NCBI RefSeq assembly: GCF_011075055.1
Contig: NC_058155.1
Location: 6,339,537 to 6,403,536 of the forward strand
Origin: Mangifera indica
Lineage: Eukaryota > Streptophyta > Magnoliopsida > Sapindales > Anacardiaceae
Length of the DNA: 64,000 nt
Direction: 5' to 3'
Both the position numbers and the translations under genes were made by a program. Below, one piece after another: positions 13,401-24,834 of this stretch (position 1 is the stretch's first letter; each line of letters opens with the position of its first letter). A model generated the notes under the pieces. It worked only from the letters and a program-made list of their open reading frames with translations, was not told the DNA's origin and searched no databases.

Positions 13401-13699
13401 GTTGAATATGATAAAGAGTACAAGCTGACATGTATCCGTGTGAAATATGGTTTTGTTGAAGGTTGGCATAGATAGAAGACAAGTAGATACGACAAAATGA
13501 TTAATTTATAAATTGCTTGAGATTCGAGATGAAAAGGTAGAGATCTAGTTCGCCATAATTGTCACACTCATTGCTTTGAATTTGGGAATTTCTTTTAAGG
13601 ATAGTGATAAAGCATAACCGAGGAAATTCAAAGCAAACCACTAGATAAACACCGATGCACTTTCAAAAATGAGAGTAATTGAAATAGGTCAAAATGGTA

Positions 13700-15127
13700 G
13701 ATGAAGTTTAATCATGGCTGGAAGAAATAATAAAGAAAATCAATTGGGAGATGAGCAATTAGATGAACAACCAATTGGGGAAGAACAAGAGGTGTTGGCT
13801 ATGTCTAGTGTTCTCATAATGCCTGAATCCAATTCTAGACTGAGTAAGAGGTCAAGGACTGATAAGGTTAATGAGGATATGCCTCTAGTAGCGTATATCA
13901 ACTGATTCAGTATATGAAGGGTAGATTCATCATTATAGAGTCTTCTCAGAAAGTAAGATATGATGCCATTGAGGAATCCCAACTTGCTATGTAAAAGGTA
14001 ATAAGAGACATGTAGGGACAACTCACTAGTCTAAGAGAAAATTTCTATAGTTATCAAGCATCTAGGCGAAGAGATGACTTTCCCCCACCTTAGCCATGAT
14101 ACCTTTCTATGTTTTTCATTTGTTTACTCACATTGCATATCATAACATCTTGAGTAACAAACTTTTTTTGTGCTCAAACTTGATATCATGTTTATTTTAT
14201 TGACTATCATGTTTATCTTATTTATATTGTCTTGTTTATATCATGACATGTTGATGATTAGGTATCAATTTTGAAACCATGTATAGATACCTAGTTGATG
14301 TAGTTAAATTAGCATCTTGATGATGTTTTTGATATTTTCTTTGAATATCACTATTGATTATCTTGTTGGTATTATGAGTTTAACTTATGTACTTTGAATA
14401 TCATTGACGTGGGATTATATATTTGTTTAATATCCTATATTTGATGAAAATTGGTTTATTGTCTTATGTTTAATTGGATATTGAATTTGTTGAAAATGAT
14501 GGATATTGATAAATAATGTTTTATGTGTTATAAGTAATATTGATATTGAGTTGATTGCTATTGAATTGAAGTTTGGTGTTGGAAAGGTGGTTGGATTAAA
14601 TGGATTTTATTGAAGTGTATTTTTTTATATTTTTTATTATTTAAAAAAAAAAGATTTATAAAACATATATGAGACATCATGTCAAAATTTTTTAAAATCT
14701 TACCAAACAAACTTGCTTTAACACTAAAAGTTGGTAATTACGCTTGTTAAAGTGAGTGGGAGCATATAAACACTGAGTTAAGGGAGCTTTTTTTAAATTT
14801 TAAATTGGTATTATTTTCCCTTGATATGAAAATCGCATGAAAATTGAGATTTAATTTATTTTTCCTTAATACTATTTTTTATTAATGCCAAAGAAGGGAG
14901 AGAAAGATTGAATTAAAATTTTAATTTGTTAATTGAAAAGGTTTTCAAACTTGTTAAACATATTAATAAACTCACAATTGACAAGTTGGATTTTTCAAAC
15001 TTAATAAACATATCAATTGATTTTGTGCTAAAAGTTGATAGTTAGGGAGAGTATTTTTTGACATTATTTGCTTGTTAAAATTTTTTATTCAACCTTAGTT
15101 TTTGTCATCAATCAAAAAGGAAGAGAT
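13700..15127 (+). mobile_element. Decayed 3' part of a SIRE-like copia retrotransposon
   Basis: Sequence ahead of the LTR at 15128 has the layout of the 3' region of SIRE-type copia elements. It is AT-rich and ends in GTCATCAATC followed by the purine tract AAAAAGGAAGAGAT directly before TGTTGG. A 63-codon Glu/Asp-rich open frame at 13714-13905 may be a coding remnant, but I cannot match it to a domain. No reverse transcriptase or integrase is readable. The assignment rests mainly on the tract plus LTR start, so it is an inference. Confidence 0.5.
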
Positions 15128-16544
15128 TGTTGGATTCCTAAGTGTTTTGATAATGCTAAAAACACAAATTTGAACGTTTACCATTGTCAAATGAATGTGT
15201 GAAAAATATTACCAAGTGAACATGATTGAAAAATACAAAAAACAAAGCATACATACTCGTGTGTCAAGCCAAACACGAGGAGAAGTGACCGTATAACTTT
15301 TGCATGCAATTTTGGGCAAAGTCAATTGAATTCTAACAAGACACACACTCGTGTATATACAAAATCATGCCAACCATGCAAGATTCATTCCAGTTGTGCT
15401 CCTTCTTAAAATTACTAGTCATGCTCTTCATAGTTCTAGTCGTGCTTTTTCTTGAAAAGCAAAGATTCCAACCGTGCAAAGGGCATGTCTTGCCATGCAA
15501 ATTAAGACTTCATCAAAGTCTTATCCAGCCATGCCCTAATTGTGCTAATTGTGCCCTTTGTAAAATCAAACCTGTACTTCATTTGTGTATAGGTTGGCAT
15601 ACAAGTTGTTTAAGCCTTTGGAATTTTTACAAAAAATAAAGAAATGAAGCAAGCTACCTGTGCTAAGAAAGTGTTGCCCATGCATACATTTTTTGAGAAA
15701 AAAATCTTACCATTGGGAGCTTTAACTGAATAATTGACTGATCATGAAAAGTGAAATTTTAAATGACACACACCCATGTTCCTTGGAAACACACCCATGT
15801 GGGTCATAGATTCATGAAGAAAGTACTAATTTTGAACCTCAATGAATCTGTTATCCCAACCTGCGGTCACATATGCCATTCCAACCATTCAAGATCATAA
15901 GTTGAAGACTCCTTAATGGAGAATAGGTTAGAGAGATCATATACGTAAAATTTTATACTCATTTCCTTGTATAATTTCTCTTCAAAGTTTACAACTCACT
16001 CATTTAAAAGAAACTCTTGTGCTCAATTATTTGTATCAACCTTGTAAAGGCATTTTCATATTCACTTTTCTGTATTCAAACAATTTTGAGTGAAAATCTC
16101 GAATAAACTATTATAGTGGCCACAATCCCGAAGAACTAGTATACGTGGGTAAAATCTTAAAGAATTATTGTAAAGAGTGAAACTTCATGAGTGAGTTTTG
16201 TATAAATTATTGAACTATTATAACGTTATCTTTATGAATGAAACTTCAAGCGGGTTACTTGAAGAAGTGGATGTAGAATACTTGAAAGAGAAAACTCTTA
16301 ATCACTATAAATTATTGAACATTTCCTTTCCTTGTTCTCTTTACTTTATGCATATATTTGTATTGTATGACTTTGGATAAATTGTTGAGTTTTGTATATG
16401 TTTGATTGCTTAAGTAAATTTGTTGAATTCTGTTTAATTGTGTTTTATTATAAATTTCCTTAAAAGATTTTATTTGGCCAAAAGTTTTTAAAATAATCTT
16501 ATTCACCATTTTCTAAGATTATTAGTCATTTGGTGTTTTTCACA
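15128..16544 (+). repeat. Copia (SIRE-like) long terminal repeat
   Basis: Begins TGTTGGATTCCTAAGTGTTT right after a polypurine tract, as 3' LTRs of SIRE-type copia elements do. It ends near TTTTTCACA, giving TG...CA ends. Inside are several imperfect words such as CACACTCGTGT, ACACCCATGT and CATGCCAACCATGC, which give short open frames (for example 15367-15639) that I regard as non-genic. The right end is approximate because no second LTR is present for comparison. Confidence 0.55.
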
Positions 16545-16569
16545 CTTAATAGTGGAAGATTTGGATAAT

Positions 16570-17870
16570 CTGCGCCAAGAGAATTATAACATGGATATGG
16601 AAATAACGATGCTACATAAGGTAATTGACAGTACTAATGGTCAAATTAAAGGAACCTATGCTATGTAAATCTTAAAATTGAAGCCTTTTCATGGGAACTA
16701 AAGTGCCAAGGACTTAGAAAATTTTCATATGAGATATCAAACAATACTTCACAGCCACACATATAATTGATGTAGAGAAATTGGTAATGGCTACGATGTA
16801 TCTGATCGAAGATGCAAAACTCTGGTGGCACACATGATCTAAAAAGGATGAAAATGTTGGGAAAGAAAAGATAAAGATGTGGGAGTCTCTAAAGAAAGAA
16901 CTGAAGTAACAGTTCTTGTCGTGTAATATAGCATGGGTTAAGCACGACATGTTGAAACGACTGACGCAAATAGGGTTAGTGCATGAATATGTGAAAAAGT
17001 TCAGTTCATTGTTGTTGGATATAAACAACATGTTAGAGGATGACAAGTTGTTTAATTTCATGTTAAGGCTACAAAATTGGGCACAAACCAAACTGAGAAG
17101 GCAAATTGTACAAGATTTGTCAAGTGCAATTGTCACCGCTGATAGGTTACTTGATTACAAAGACAATGGTGACCAAAAGGTGCCAAAGTCCAAACAACCA
17201 ATGACAGATGAAAAAAATTGGGGCAAGTTTGAAAAGCATACGATGGATGGTCAAGCTTATGAGTATGAGAAGTGTAAGTCTAATAGGCAAACTGTTTTCT
17301 AATAGAGTGATAGTTTTAGGAGGATAAAATACTGTTTCATTTATGATGGTCTACATTGGGTAACCAAGTGTCTGAAGAGAGAGTGATTGAATGCTATTTT
17401 AATCAAAGAGGCGCAAGAACAACAAATAGAAGAAATTGCTATTTTTAGCCCTTTCTAACTCTTGAACACAATTTTGGTGCAAATAAATATGGGTAATGGT
17501 GTTATTACTGCAACACAATTGATGCATGTTATGGTGAAGACAAACATGTTAGACATTATGGCTATGGTAGACACTGGTGCCATACATACTTTCATATCTT
17601 CAAAGGTGGAGCATGAATATAGGTTGAAAATGAGCAAGTGTCTAAACTACTTGAAGATGATCACAACAAAATTGCAAGCAATAGATGGTATTGCATATGA
17701 GGCTACAGTTACAGTGAGGCATTGCACTTGTAAGGTAAACAGTTTGGTGATTAACTTGGATGATTATGCCATGATTCTTGATGTTGATTTCTACATGAAA
17801 GCCAAGTTAGCAACAATGCCACATCTTGACGGGGTGATGGTGATGCAAGAGAAACACTAATCATTCATAT
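16570..17870 (+). pseudogene. Ty3/gypsy gag-protease remnant
   Basis: A broken retrotransposon polyprotein. The gag part is readable in pieces from about 16680 (LKPFHGN, then WESLKKEL) and continues in the frame 16916-17302 with LTQIGLVHEYVKKFSSLLLD, LFNFMLRLQNWAQTKLRRQ and SAIVTADRLLDYKD, the usual pattern of the retrotransposon gag domain. Further on, in 17462-17860, VDTGAIHTFISSKV carries the retropepsin motif (Asp-Thr-Gly followed by Ala). Stops and frame changes separate the parts, and no zinc knuckle, reverse transcriptase or integrase can be read. This is a dead remnant. Confidence 0.8.
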
Positions 17871-19700
17871 CGTGCCATCATGGGTCAGACAAAGAAGGCA
17901 AAGGTTTGAAAATTAATCTTAATGTCAGAAGGGTTAATGTATGTTATCTAAATTCATTGGCTATTGAACCTAAGCAAGACTTGTAAGAAGATGTTTTTTT
18001 GGTGGTGCATATTCGGGTGAACATGAATAAAGTTTATAGAAAATTTTTATATGACAAGCAACAGCTTAAGACTATCATCATTTATTTGGATGATCCTGAG
18101 ATATGATATTCCAAGGAGGAAAAGCAATTGTTGACAATGTTGTACTATTTGAATGAATGAAGGTGCACGTTGCAGGGTGACTAATTTTGGGTGATTGCCA
18201 AAAGGGTTGGTAATGACTTCTTTACTAGAAGAAGGTTCTTAAAACCAAGGCATTATTATTGGCTACACATGCTGTTGGGATACAATTTTGTGTAAGTGCA
18301 TGTCGATAGCATTAATCTAGATTAGGATAAAAGTGAGAAGATACTTGAACTCTTAATGAGGACATTGAGTCCTTTTAGTTGGAGAGGTTTGTCATACCTT
18401 CGATAATCAAATATGAGTGGGTTTGTCGGGTTGCATACTAGGCTCGATAAAAGACCAAAAGATGACATGGTTGGGCATGTCTTACAATATGTAGAGGTTG
18501 ATTGTGGATTGAGGTAGCCATGAACAAAGCCACGTGTGCAAAGACATATAGGCAGAAGCATGGTAGAGGCACGCAACACAAAGAAAACACATAGGAGTGT
18601 GTAAGCATAAGACAGAAGCACACGGGGAATGTTAGATAATGCGTGCAGGTGTAGGGAATATGTACATGAAAGACAATGCATGGATATGGTCGTTGGGTCT
18701 TGCAGGGCGACAAATCAACATAGTTAAAGACATTTGGGGAAGACATGGGCACTAAGTAACGGAAACAGAATCGTAAGGACGCAGGGCTAAGCCATAAGTA
18801 CTTAGGGTGCATATATGTAGAACCAGAAGCACAAGGGTGTAAACATAGGTTTGTGTGGGAGCGACACACATGTTTGATGAGTAGGTAATCATATTATTGC
18901 AATAATTCCTTCAAGGGGACAATGTGAAAAAGGCTCGAGTGACAAAAGAAATCGAGAGCATAGCATGAGCAGGTGACTTGACGTGCAAGAACGTAGATGC
19001 GAGTGTATGAGAATAAGATTGGACTGAGACATGAGGTTGGTCATAGATGAGCTAAGCAACACAAGCGAAATGTGTTGGGCATGGAGCATAAGTGTAATGA
19101 CTTATGCATGATAAACATTGAAGACTGATAAATGGTTGACTGAGATACAGTTGGTGAGAAGCAGTTGGCTAATATGGGAGTTATTTGGGCAACAGTTAGG
19201 ATTCTAAGAAATTGTTTATCCTATGTTTGAATTTGAACAATGTAAACTCTCTAAGTGTAATTACTGTCCTATGTCTGTATAATGGTGACAAATGGTTTAT
19301 TTTGTAAAGGTGTCATTGTGTTAGTGAGTGTACCAAAAAAAGTAAGTCTTAAAATATGTGCTAAATGTGCGTGCAAGAGTAGGTGTGCAAAAAAAGTGTA
19401 AGTGAGCTTTGTAATCTGCATTTGCATTTCCTTAAACATTGTATTTGATGTTTATGTGATGGTTTTTACATTCAGTTTAAGTTAAGGTTGTCGTTTCTCA
19501 ATTTACCGAAAAGACAAATTGCTTGAGTAGTGGCATTTGATTAGATGCGAAAATTGTTTAATCAAGTATAAGACTTGACTGTGTCATGTGCGGCTAAATT
19601 TGTGTATCTTTGCCTAAGAAAAAGTTAACCCCGTGATAGAGAGCATAATTAATTTTAATCATGAAAACATTTTGTCAAATGTTTATCTTAAACTAAACAC
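17871..19700. other. Decayed sequence downstream of the gypsy remnant
   Basis: No supported gene. The overlapping open frames on the minus strand between 18322 and 19089 have odd compositions (rich in Cys, Tyr, Leu, Ser) and are probably accidental. The plus-strand reading continues for a while in retroelement-like style but with many stops (for example YLDDPEI near 18075). It is likely the degraded 3' portion and LTR of the gypsy element; I cannot set its limits. Confidence 0.4.
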
Positions 19701-20497
19701 CTAAAAAATGCATATATATAAAAAATAAATAAATATATAAATACTGATGAAAGGAAAGGACCATTCGATATGTTAAAATATGTCATCGCTTGGACACGTC
19801 AACATGTCTCATCTCTCGACAATGACAAAAATTAAATATAAAAAATATATATACTCTAAAATAAGGGAGACTGTGATTTGTGAGACTGGGTCCACAACAA
19901 AATGTATTTTTGCTTCACAAAAATATATCCGAAATTAAGGAATTTTTTAAGATGTAGTTTCAATCTAATAATTATGTTGTTTATGTTGAAAAAAAAAATT
20001 GAAATCTGTAACTATATGCTAAATCAAAATATACAATATAAACCTTAAAGATAGCTTGATTGATAAGAGTTATAAAATCTCCTTATAAAACCCACAAAAG
20101 AGTAAGTTTCAAACCCGTGGGCATCAAAGTAGTTTAAAACTTTTAAATTATTTGGCTTAATAATTATTTAATATTTAATTATATTATAATAAATTATATT
20201 ATATATTTAATTATAAATCTTTTTAAATATTATTTTATTTTTAATTTAAAATTATTCATAAAATTAATTATTAGATCCAATAAATTTTGGCCATTCATTA
20301 AATTAATTTTGTTTTTCTCTGATTCATCATAATAAATTTTCATTTTTTTTCTAGAAAGGAAACAACAAAAATTTGTGCAATTTGGTTTCGTGAATCGTGA
20401 ACCAACTGTTTTAAACTTATGACTACTGCTGTCTTAATGATAGGCAGCAATGGAGCTCAAGTGGTTCCTCTTAATAATAGGCAGAAATGGATTGAAC
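19701..20497. other. AT-rich spacer
   Basis: No gene seen. An AT-rich repeat-like section lies at about 20140-20290 (TTATTTAATATTTAATTATATTATAATAAATT type). The last bases, 20498-20506 (TTTTAAATC), are the left target-site copy of the next element. Confidence 0.4.
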
Positions 20498-20506
20498 TTT
20501 TAAATC

Positions 20507-22910
20507 GGCCGAAGGACTGTATCCCACCCAAGTTTAAGGTGTGTCCTTAAAATTATATTCGCAGAGTTGAACTCTTACCTCTAATGTAATTATTATTAAA
20601 TTTTTTTATTAAAAGTAATGATAAAATTATTATTTTATTAATAATATTAAAACAATACAAAATTTATTATATTTTCTCTCATAAATTTTAAAAATTAATA
20701 ACCTCACTCTTACTTAAAGTTTTCTAATTTTAAAGACTCATATTTCTCCTCTAAATTTTTTCTTCACCTCTCCTATCATCATCTCTAACACCGACGACTT
20801 TCTCTATCCATCCTAAACAGTTGGTCTATGCACTAAAAAAAATTGGAACAGATCTTTTTGTCAAAGACGAAAAGATCTATCTGTTAGAATATGCCCTAAA
20901 AACCAATCGTTTTAATTGGTTTAAGGGTTCTATATTTTGCATATACATTATTAATAAAAGAAAAGTTTTGTCATACTTCACATGTTTTCTATATCACTTT
21001 TATATCTATGTTGTAGTTGTATATTACATCTATATTAACTATATACATACGACATGTGAAAGGTCCCGATGAGTTTTAATAAACGTCATCAAATCGTTCC
21101 CTGCATAGACAATCTATTTGGGCAATAGTATTGTATAGTGGGTGTGTGCTATATCACCACAATATATCAATGGATGACATTAGACATGGTAGATATACAC
21201 ATGGGTAAACAATGGAACCATTTGATAGTTAGAGAACTGATCAAATGTTATTATATTATATTGTTTATCGAACGTGACCGCTGAACGATGATCACATGGA
21301 CATTAATATGTAGTCAATGATACATCGTGAATCATACTAGTGTATAGATCCTTTGACTTGAGATATCACAGTTGTGCTTTGTTCCGGAACGTATGATTCA
21401 TACGGTGTATACCACAAGGCTAATCATGTCTCGTTCAGAAGCCGCTTTGATCATATGTTGCTTGAGCGAGAGGACAAGTGATGATCATACAGGGATCCAT
21501 CAGCTCGACTGCTCCTGAGTTCCCATACGAATATCGAGAAACATGAAAATCTAATACACTGGCCAGTGTAGATAAAAGAGCACATGAAGAGAGTTTCGAT
21601 GTGACACGTTATGATATATTACTTGATATTCGAAAAGATTAAATATTGGATTTTGACATTCCATGAATCCAAGTTTAATCGGGATGTAATGACGGAGGGA
21701 TTGGACTACATGGTAAGTGTGAGTAAGAAATGTTCATTTGATATTATGTGAAGCTTGTATTTCATTGTGATGTAGGGGTCATGGGACATTGCTAGATGAT
21801 ACCACATGATCAATGGAAGCTTCATTTTGTAGCGCAAAATAAAGTATATCGGTTAACGACAGTTTTAGGTTATATAATGATATAATGAAACGTATCGTTT
21901 GATATGAGACCCACGACTACGTCACTATGAACCTTGAAGGTCACACTTATATTTCAAAGAAGAAAATGGTGTTATGAAGCTAAAAATATTTATCCATGAT
22001 TAGCTAGCACTTTCCGAAGATAAAAATTGTGTTTTTCGAATAAGATTTGGAAAAGGGGCAAAATTGTCATTTTACACCTTTTAAATTGTTTAGAAAGTTA
22101 AAATGAATAATTTTGGGCATAAATGAATTAACATGTGTCAAATTCCAATTTCTCTTAATTTTCAACCAATGAAAATTAAGCACATGTTGTAACTTGATAA
22201 ATATCAAGTTTATTGTAATAAATGTGAGGCAAAAATGAAGAAATATATGCATTTTTCTTTTCTTCTTCTTCTTTGCCGGGAAAAGCTTCTCCTTTCTTCC
22301 ATTTTTCTTCCTTGAAGGGTGCAAGTCAAGAGATCACTTATTTTAGTGATTCAAGCTTCTAAATTTCAAATCAAATTACAAGATACAAAATAGTTTACAT
22401 GTTTCTATGTTTTATTTCTTGAAAAACCATGTAAACTTTATAATATCATTGTTACATATGATGTGAAAATAAATTAAAATTTTTAATTTTCTTACCAAAT
22501 TCCTTCACTATCGACGAAGACAAAGAGATCTAGAGTCCAAATCTCTTCATCGACAAAGAGATCTAGAATCTCTTCATCGACGAAGAGACTTTGTCGTCGT
22601 CCTTTCTAGATTGTGGAAGATAGTGGTCAGAGGGGAATAAAAAAATTCTAAGATTTTGGAGGGGAGAAATGTGACTTTTTAAAGTTAAAAAACTTTAGGA
22701 GGGGTGAAATATTAGTTTTTACAACTTAAGACAAAAAATATAATAAATTTTATTATTTTTTAATATTATTAATAAAATAATGATTTTATCTCTATTTTTA
22801 ACGAAAAATTTTAATTTTAGTTGATCAACAGATAAGACTTCGAGTTTTTCAAATCTCAAGGGTATGACTTTTAAAATGCAACTAAACTTGGGTGAAATAG
22901 TCCTTTGGCC
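20507..22910. mobile_element. Foldback Mutator-like element with 9-bp TSD TTTTAAATC, split by a solo LTR
   Basis: The left end GGCCGAAGGACTGTATCCCA and the right end read backwards (GGCCAAAGGACTATTTCACC) form terminal inverted repeats that continue with CCCAAGTTTA. The 9 bases TTTTAAATC occur directly outside both ends (20498-20506 and 22911-22919). Nine-base duplications are typical of Mutator-like transposons. No transposase is visible. Without the nested LTR insertion (20882-22507) the element is about 770 bp. Inside are repeated words around GACGAAGACAAAGAGATC and TCTTCATCGACGAAGAG. Confidence 0.9.
20882..22507. repeat. Solo LTR (about 1.6 kb) nested in the foldback element, TSD CTATC
   Basis: Starts TGTTAGAATATGCCC and ends AAATTCCTTCA. 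The 5 bases CTATC lie directly before (20877-20881) and after (22508-22512), the signature of LTR-retrotransposon integration. No internal region, primer site or second LTR is present, so it is a solo LTR left by unequal recombination. Its start resembles LTRs of plant copia elements that begin TGTTAGAATATGCCCTAAA; the orientation of the original element cannot be decided with certainty. Confidence 0.85.
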
Positions 22911-22919
22911 TTTTAAATC

Positions 22920-23421
22920 AATCCGATCCTATCTATTTTCTTTTCTTATTAAAGTCTAATCTAATTTCATATATACAAATATTCAAATAAGTTTCAATAA
23001 CATGAAAAAGCAATAGTATATCTACTTATTTTTAAGTGTATATGAGTGAAATTTATTTTATTTTTAATTTAAAATTATTTAATTATTTAATAATATATAT
23101 CAAATATATACCCATTTATATGTTTAAAATAAATGTATATAATTTTATTAATATTAAAATAAATAATTTATATATACACTTTTCTAATACATAATTAATA
23201 TATCAAATATTATTTTTATTTTAATTTAAAATTATTTAATTATATAATAAAACATCAATTATATATTTAATTGTAATAAATTATATATTTAATTACATAC
23301 ACTTGATTGGAGGAATTTTATGCATTACAAAAGACTCAATTACAAAAGTGACGTGGAGATCAATTAGCACACAGGTACAAGAAATCCAACGTACAAATCA
23401 CCTGGATGGCTTTGCTCTTTT
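22920..23421. repeat. AT-rich spacer with two copies of an AT-rich MITE-like repeat
   Basis: Between about 23010 and 23290 the pattern TTTTAATTTAAAATTATTTAATTAT followed by TAATA(T/A) and a CAAATATA-type string occurs twice, with GTATATA-type flanks. It belongs to the same loose family as repeats near 10330, 12735, 30030, 41290 and 58130. No gene is seen. Confidence 0.45.
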
Positions 23422-23430
23422 TTGAATTAA

Positions 23431-24387
23431 GGCCAAATACTTTATTCCCCCAAGGTTTAGTGTAAACCAACTCACCTTATTAACTTTTACAAACTCAAAT
23501 ATTTATCCATTTATTAGTTTTAATTATTATAATCAAGAATAAAATTATTATTTAAAGATTTTTATTAAAAAAATTATTCCCTTAGTTTTAAAAATTAGTC
23601 ATTTCCCCCTTAACTTTATTTTAAAAAAATTAATCTTTCACCCCTATCATATATCATTTTTAGGGTTTTATATTTTAGAATAAATAGTCGTCCTCCCAAA
23701 CTTTGAAATATTATACTTACACCTTAAAAACTTTATTCCATTTTTTCAATGATCGTTCTTTTTAGCTTTCCTCTCTGAAAACATTTTTCCTCCCTCCCCG
23801 ACGGTTTTTCAGTGCAAAACCATCAAAAATTTGGTTGAAATGTCCAAATTTTCGTGCATGAAGCTTCCTAAAATGACAATGAATCATGACAAAGATTGTC
23901 GTAAAATGTTGATCTTCGACATCCTTCATCTTTGGGAAATGTTGATCTGAGTTTCCAGAAGACCAAGGACACCGAAGATTGACTTTTTATCTTTTCAAGA
24001 AGTTCTGTGCATAAAAATCTAGCCATTTCGATCGGTCTTGATAGTCATCCATGGTAAAGGAAGTTGCTACTAGTATCAGTGGTTGTTCGTGGTAGAGGGA
24101 GAAGGCTGTCTATCGTTAGAGAAAGCTTGTTAGAGAAGGAAAGTAAAAGAGAAACCCTAAGAGCTAAATTGTTAGTTTTCAAACTCGGGTAAAAGGGAAT
24201 TTGTTAGTTTTTAAATCTAAGAAAAAAAGTAATAAAATTTTAGATTTTTTAATATTTTAACTAAATAATGATTTTACTCTTAATTGTAATAATCAAAACT
24301 AATAAATAAGTGAATATTTGAGTTTTCAAAAGTTAATGGGAGTGAGTGGGTTTACACTAAACCTTGAGTGGGAATAGACATTTGGCC
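23431..24387. mobile_element. Foldback Mutator-like element with 9-bp TSD TTGAATTAA
   Basis: Long terminal inverted repeats: the left GGCCAAATACTTTATTCC... CAAGGTTTAGTGTAAACC is mirrored by the right end (GGCCAAATGTCTATTCCC... CAAGGTTTAGTGTAAACC on the other strand). Similarity continues inward for well over 100 bases. TTGAATTAA lies directly outside both ends (23422-23430 and 24388-24396). The roughly 500-bp middle differs from other copies and has no transposase. It ends only about 450 bases before the start codon of the bZIP gene. Confidence 0.92.
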
Positions 24388-24396
24388 TTGAATTAA

Positions 24397-24834
24397 CAAT
24401 GGGCCACTTTAATCCACAGCCCATCACTTTTACAAATATCATAAATAATTTACCGACCATTATCAAATCCACACGACACCCTAACCTAACCTCTCAAAAT
24501 AAAAAATCACACATGAAACCCACATGTCACATCCCTTGTCCATCCATTTCCATCAATTCTTAATCTCACGGCCTATATCTCTCCCTTTCGTTACAACCAT
24601 CACACACCACCGTCACTCTAACACGGCACCACCACGAACTCCACGCGCTCCATCACACTCACTGAGTCATCAGTTAGCCAGTTTCCCTGATCCCAACAGC
24701 ATCAGAAAACCAACCAGAGACCCCAAAACAGTTCCCAAACCCTATAAAACACAGTTTTTTATTTTAATTCAAACATTGCACGTTGAAGAAGCCAATTCCA
24801 AAGGGAGAGAATCTTTCACTAGAGGACTCCTGAA
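24397..24834 (+). promoter_or_regulatory. Promoter and 5' leader of the bZIP gene
   Basis: Lies between the foldback element and the ATG at 24835. A good TATA box, TATAAAA at 24743-24749, places transcription start near 24775-24780 and implies a leader of about 55-60 bases. The open frame 24524-24856 crosses the TATA box and is therefore not expected to be an upstream ORF of the mRNA. C-rich CACC/ACCACC tracts occur at 24600-24660. Confidence 0.55.

Noticed and set aside
18322..19089. Overlapping minus-strand frames up to 143 codons
   Set aside because: Composition is odd, there is no family pattern, and they run antisense to degraded retroelement sequence.
20090..20135. TTTCAAACCCG resembling a tRNA B box
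   Set aside because: No matching A box or acceptor stem could be formed around it; no tRNA was found in the window by eye.
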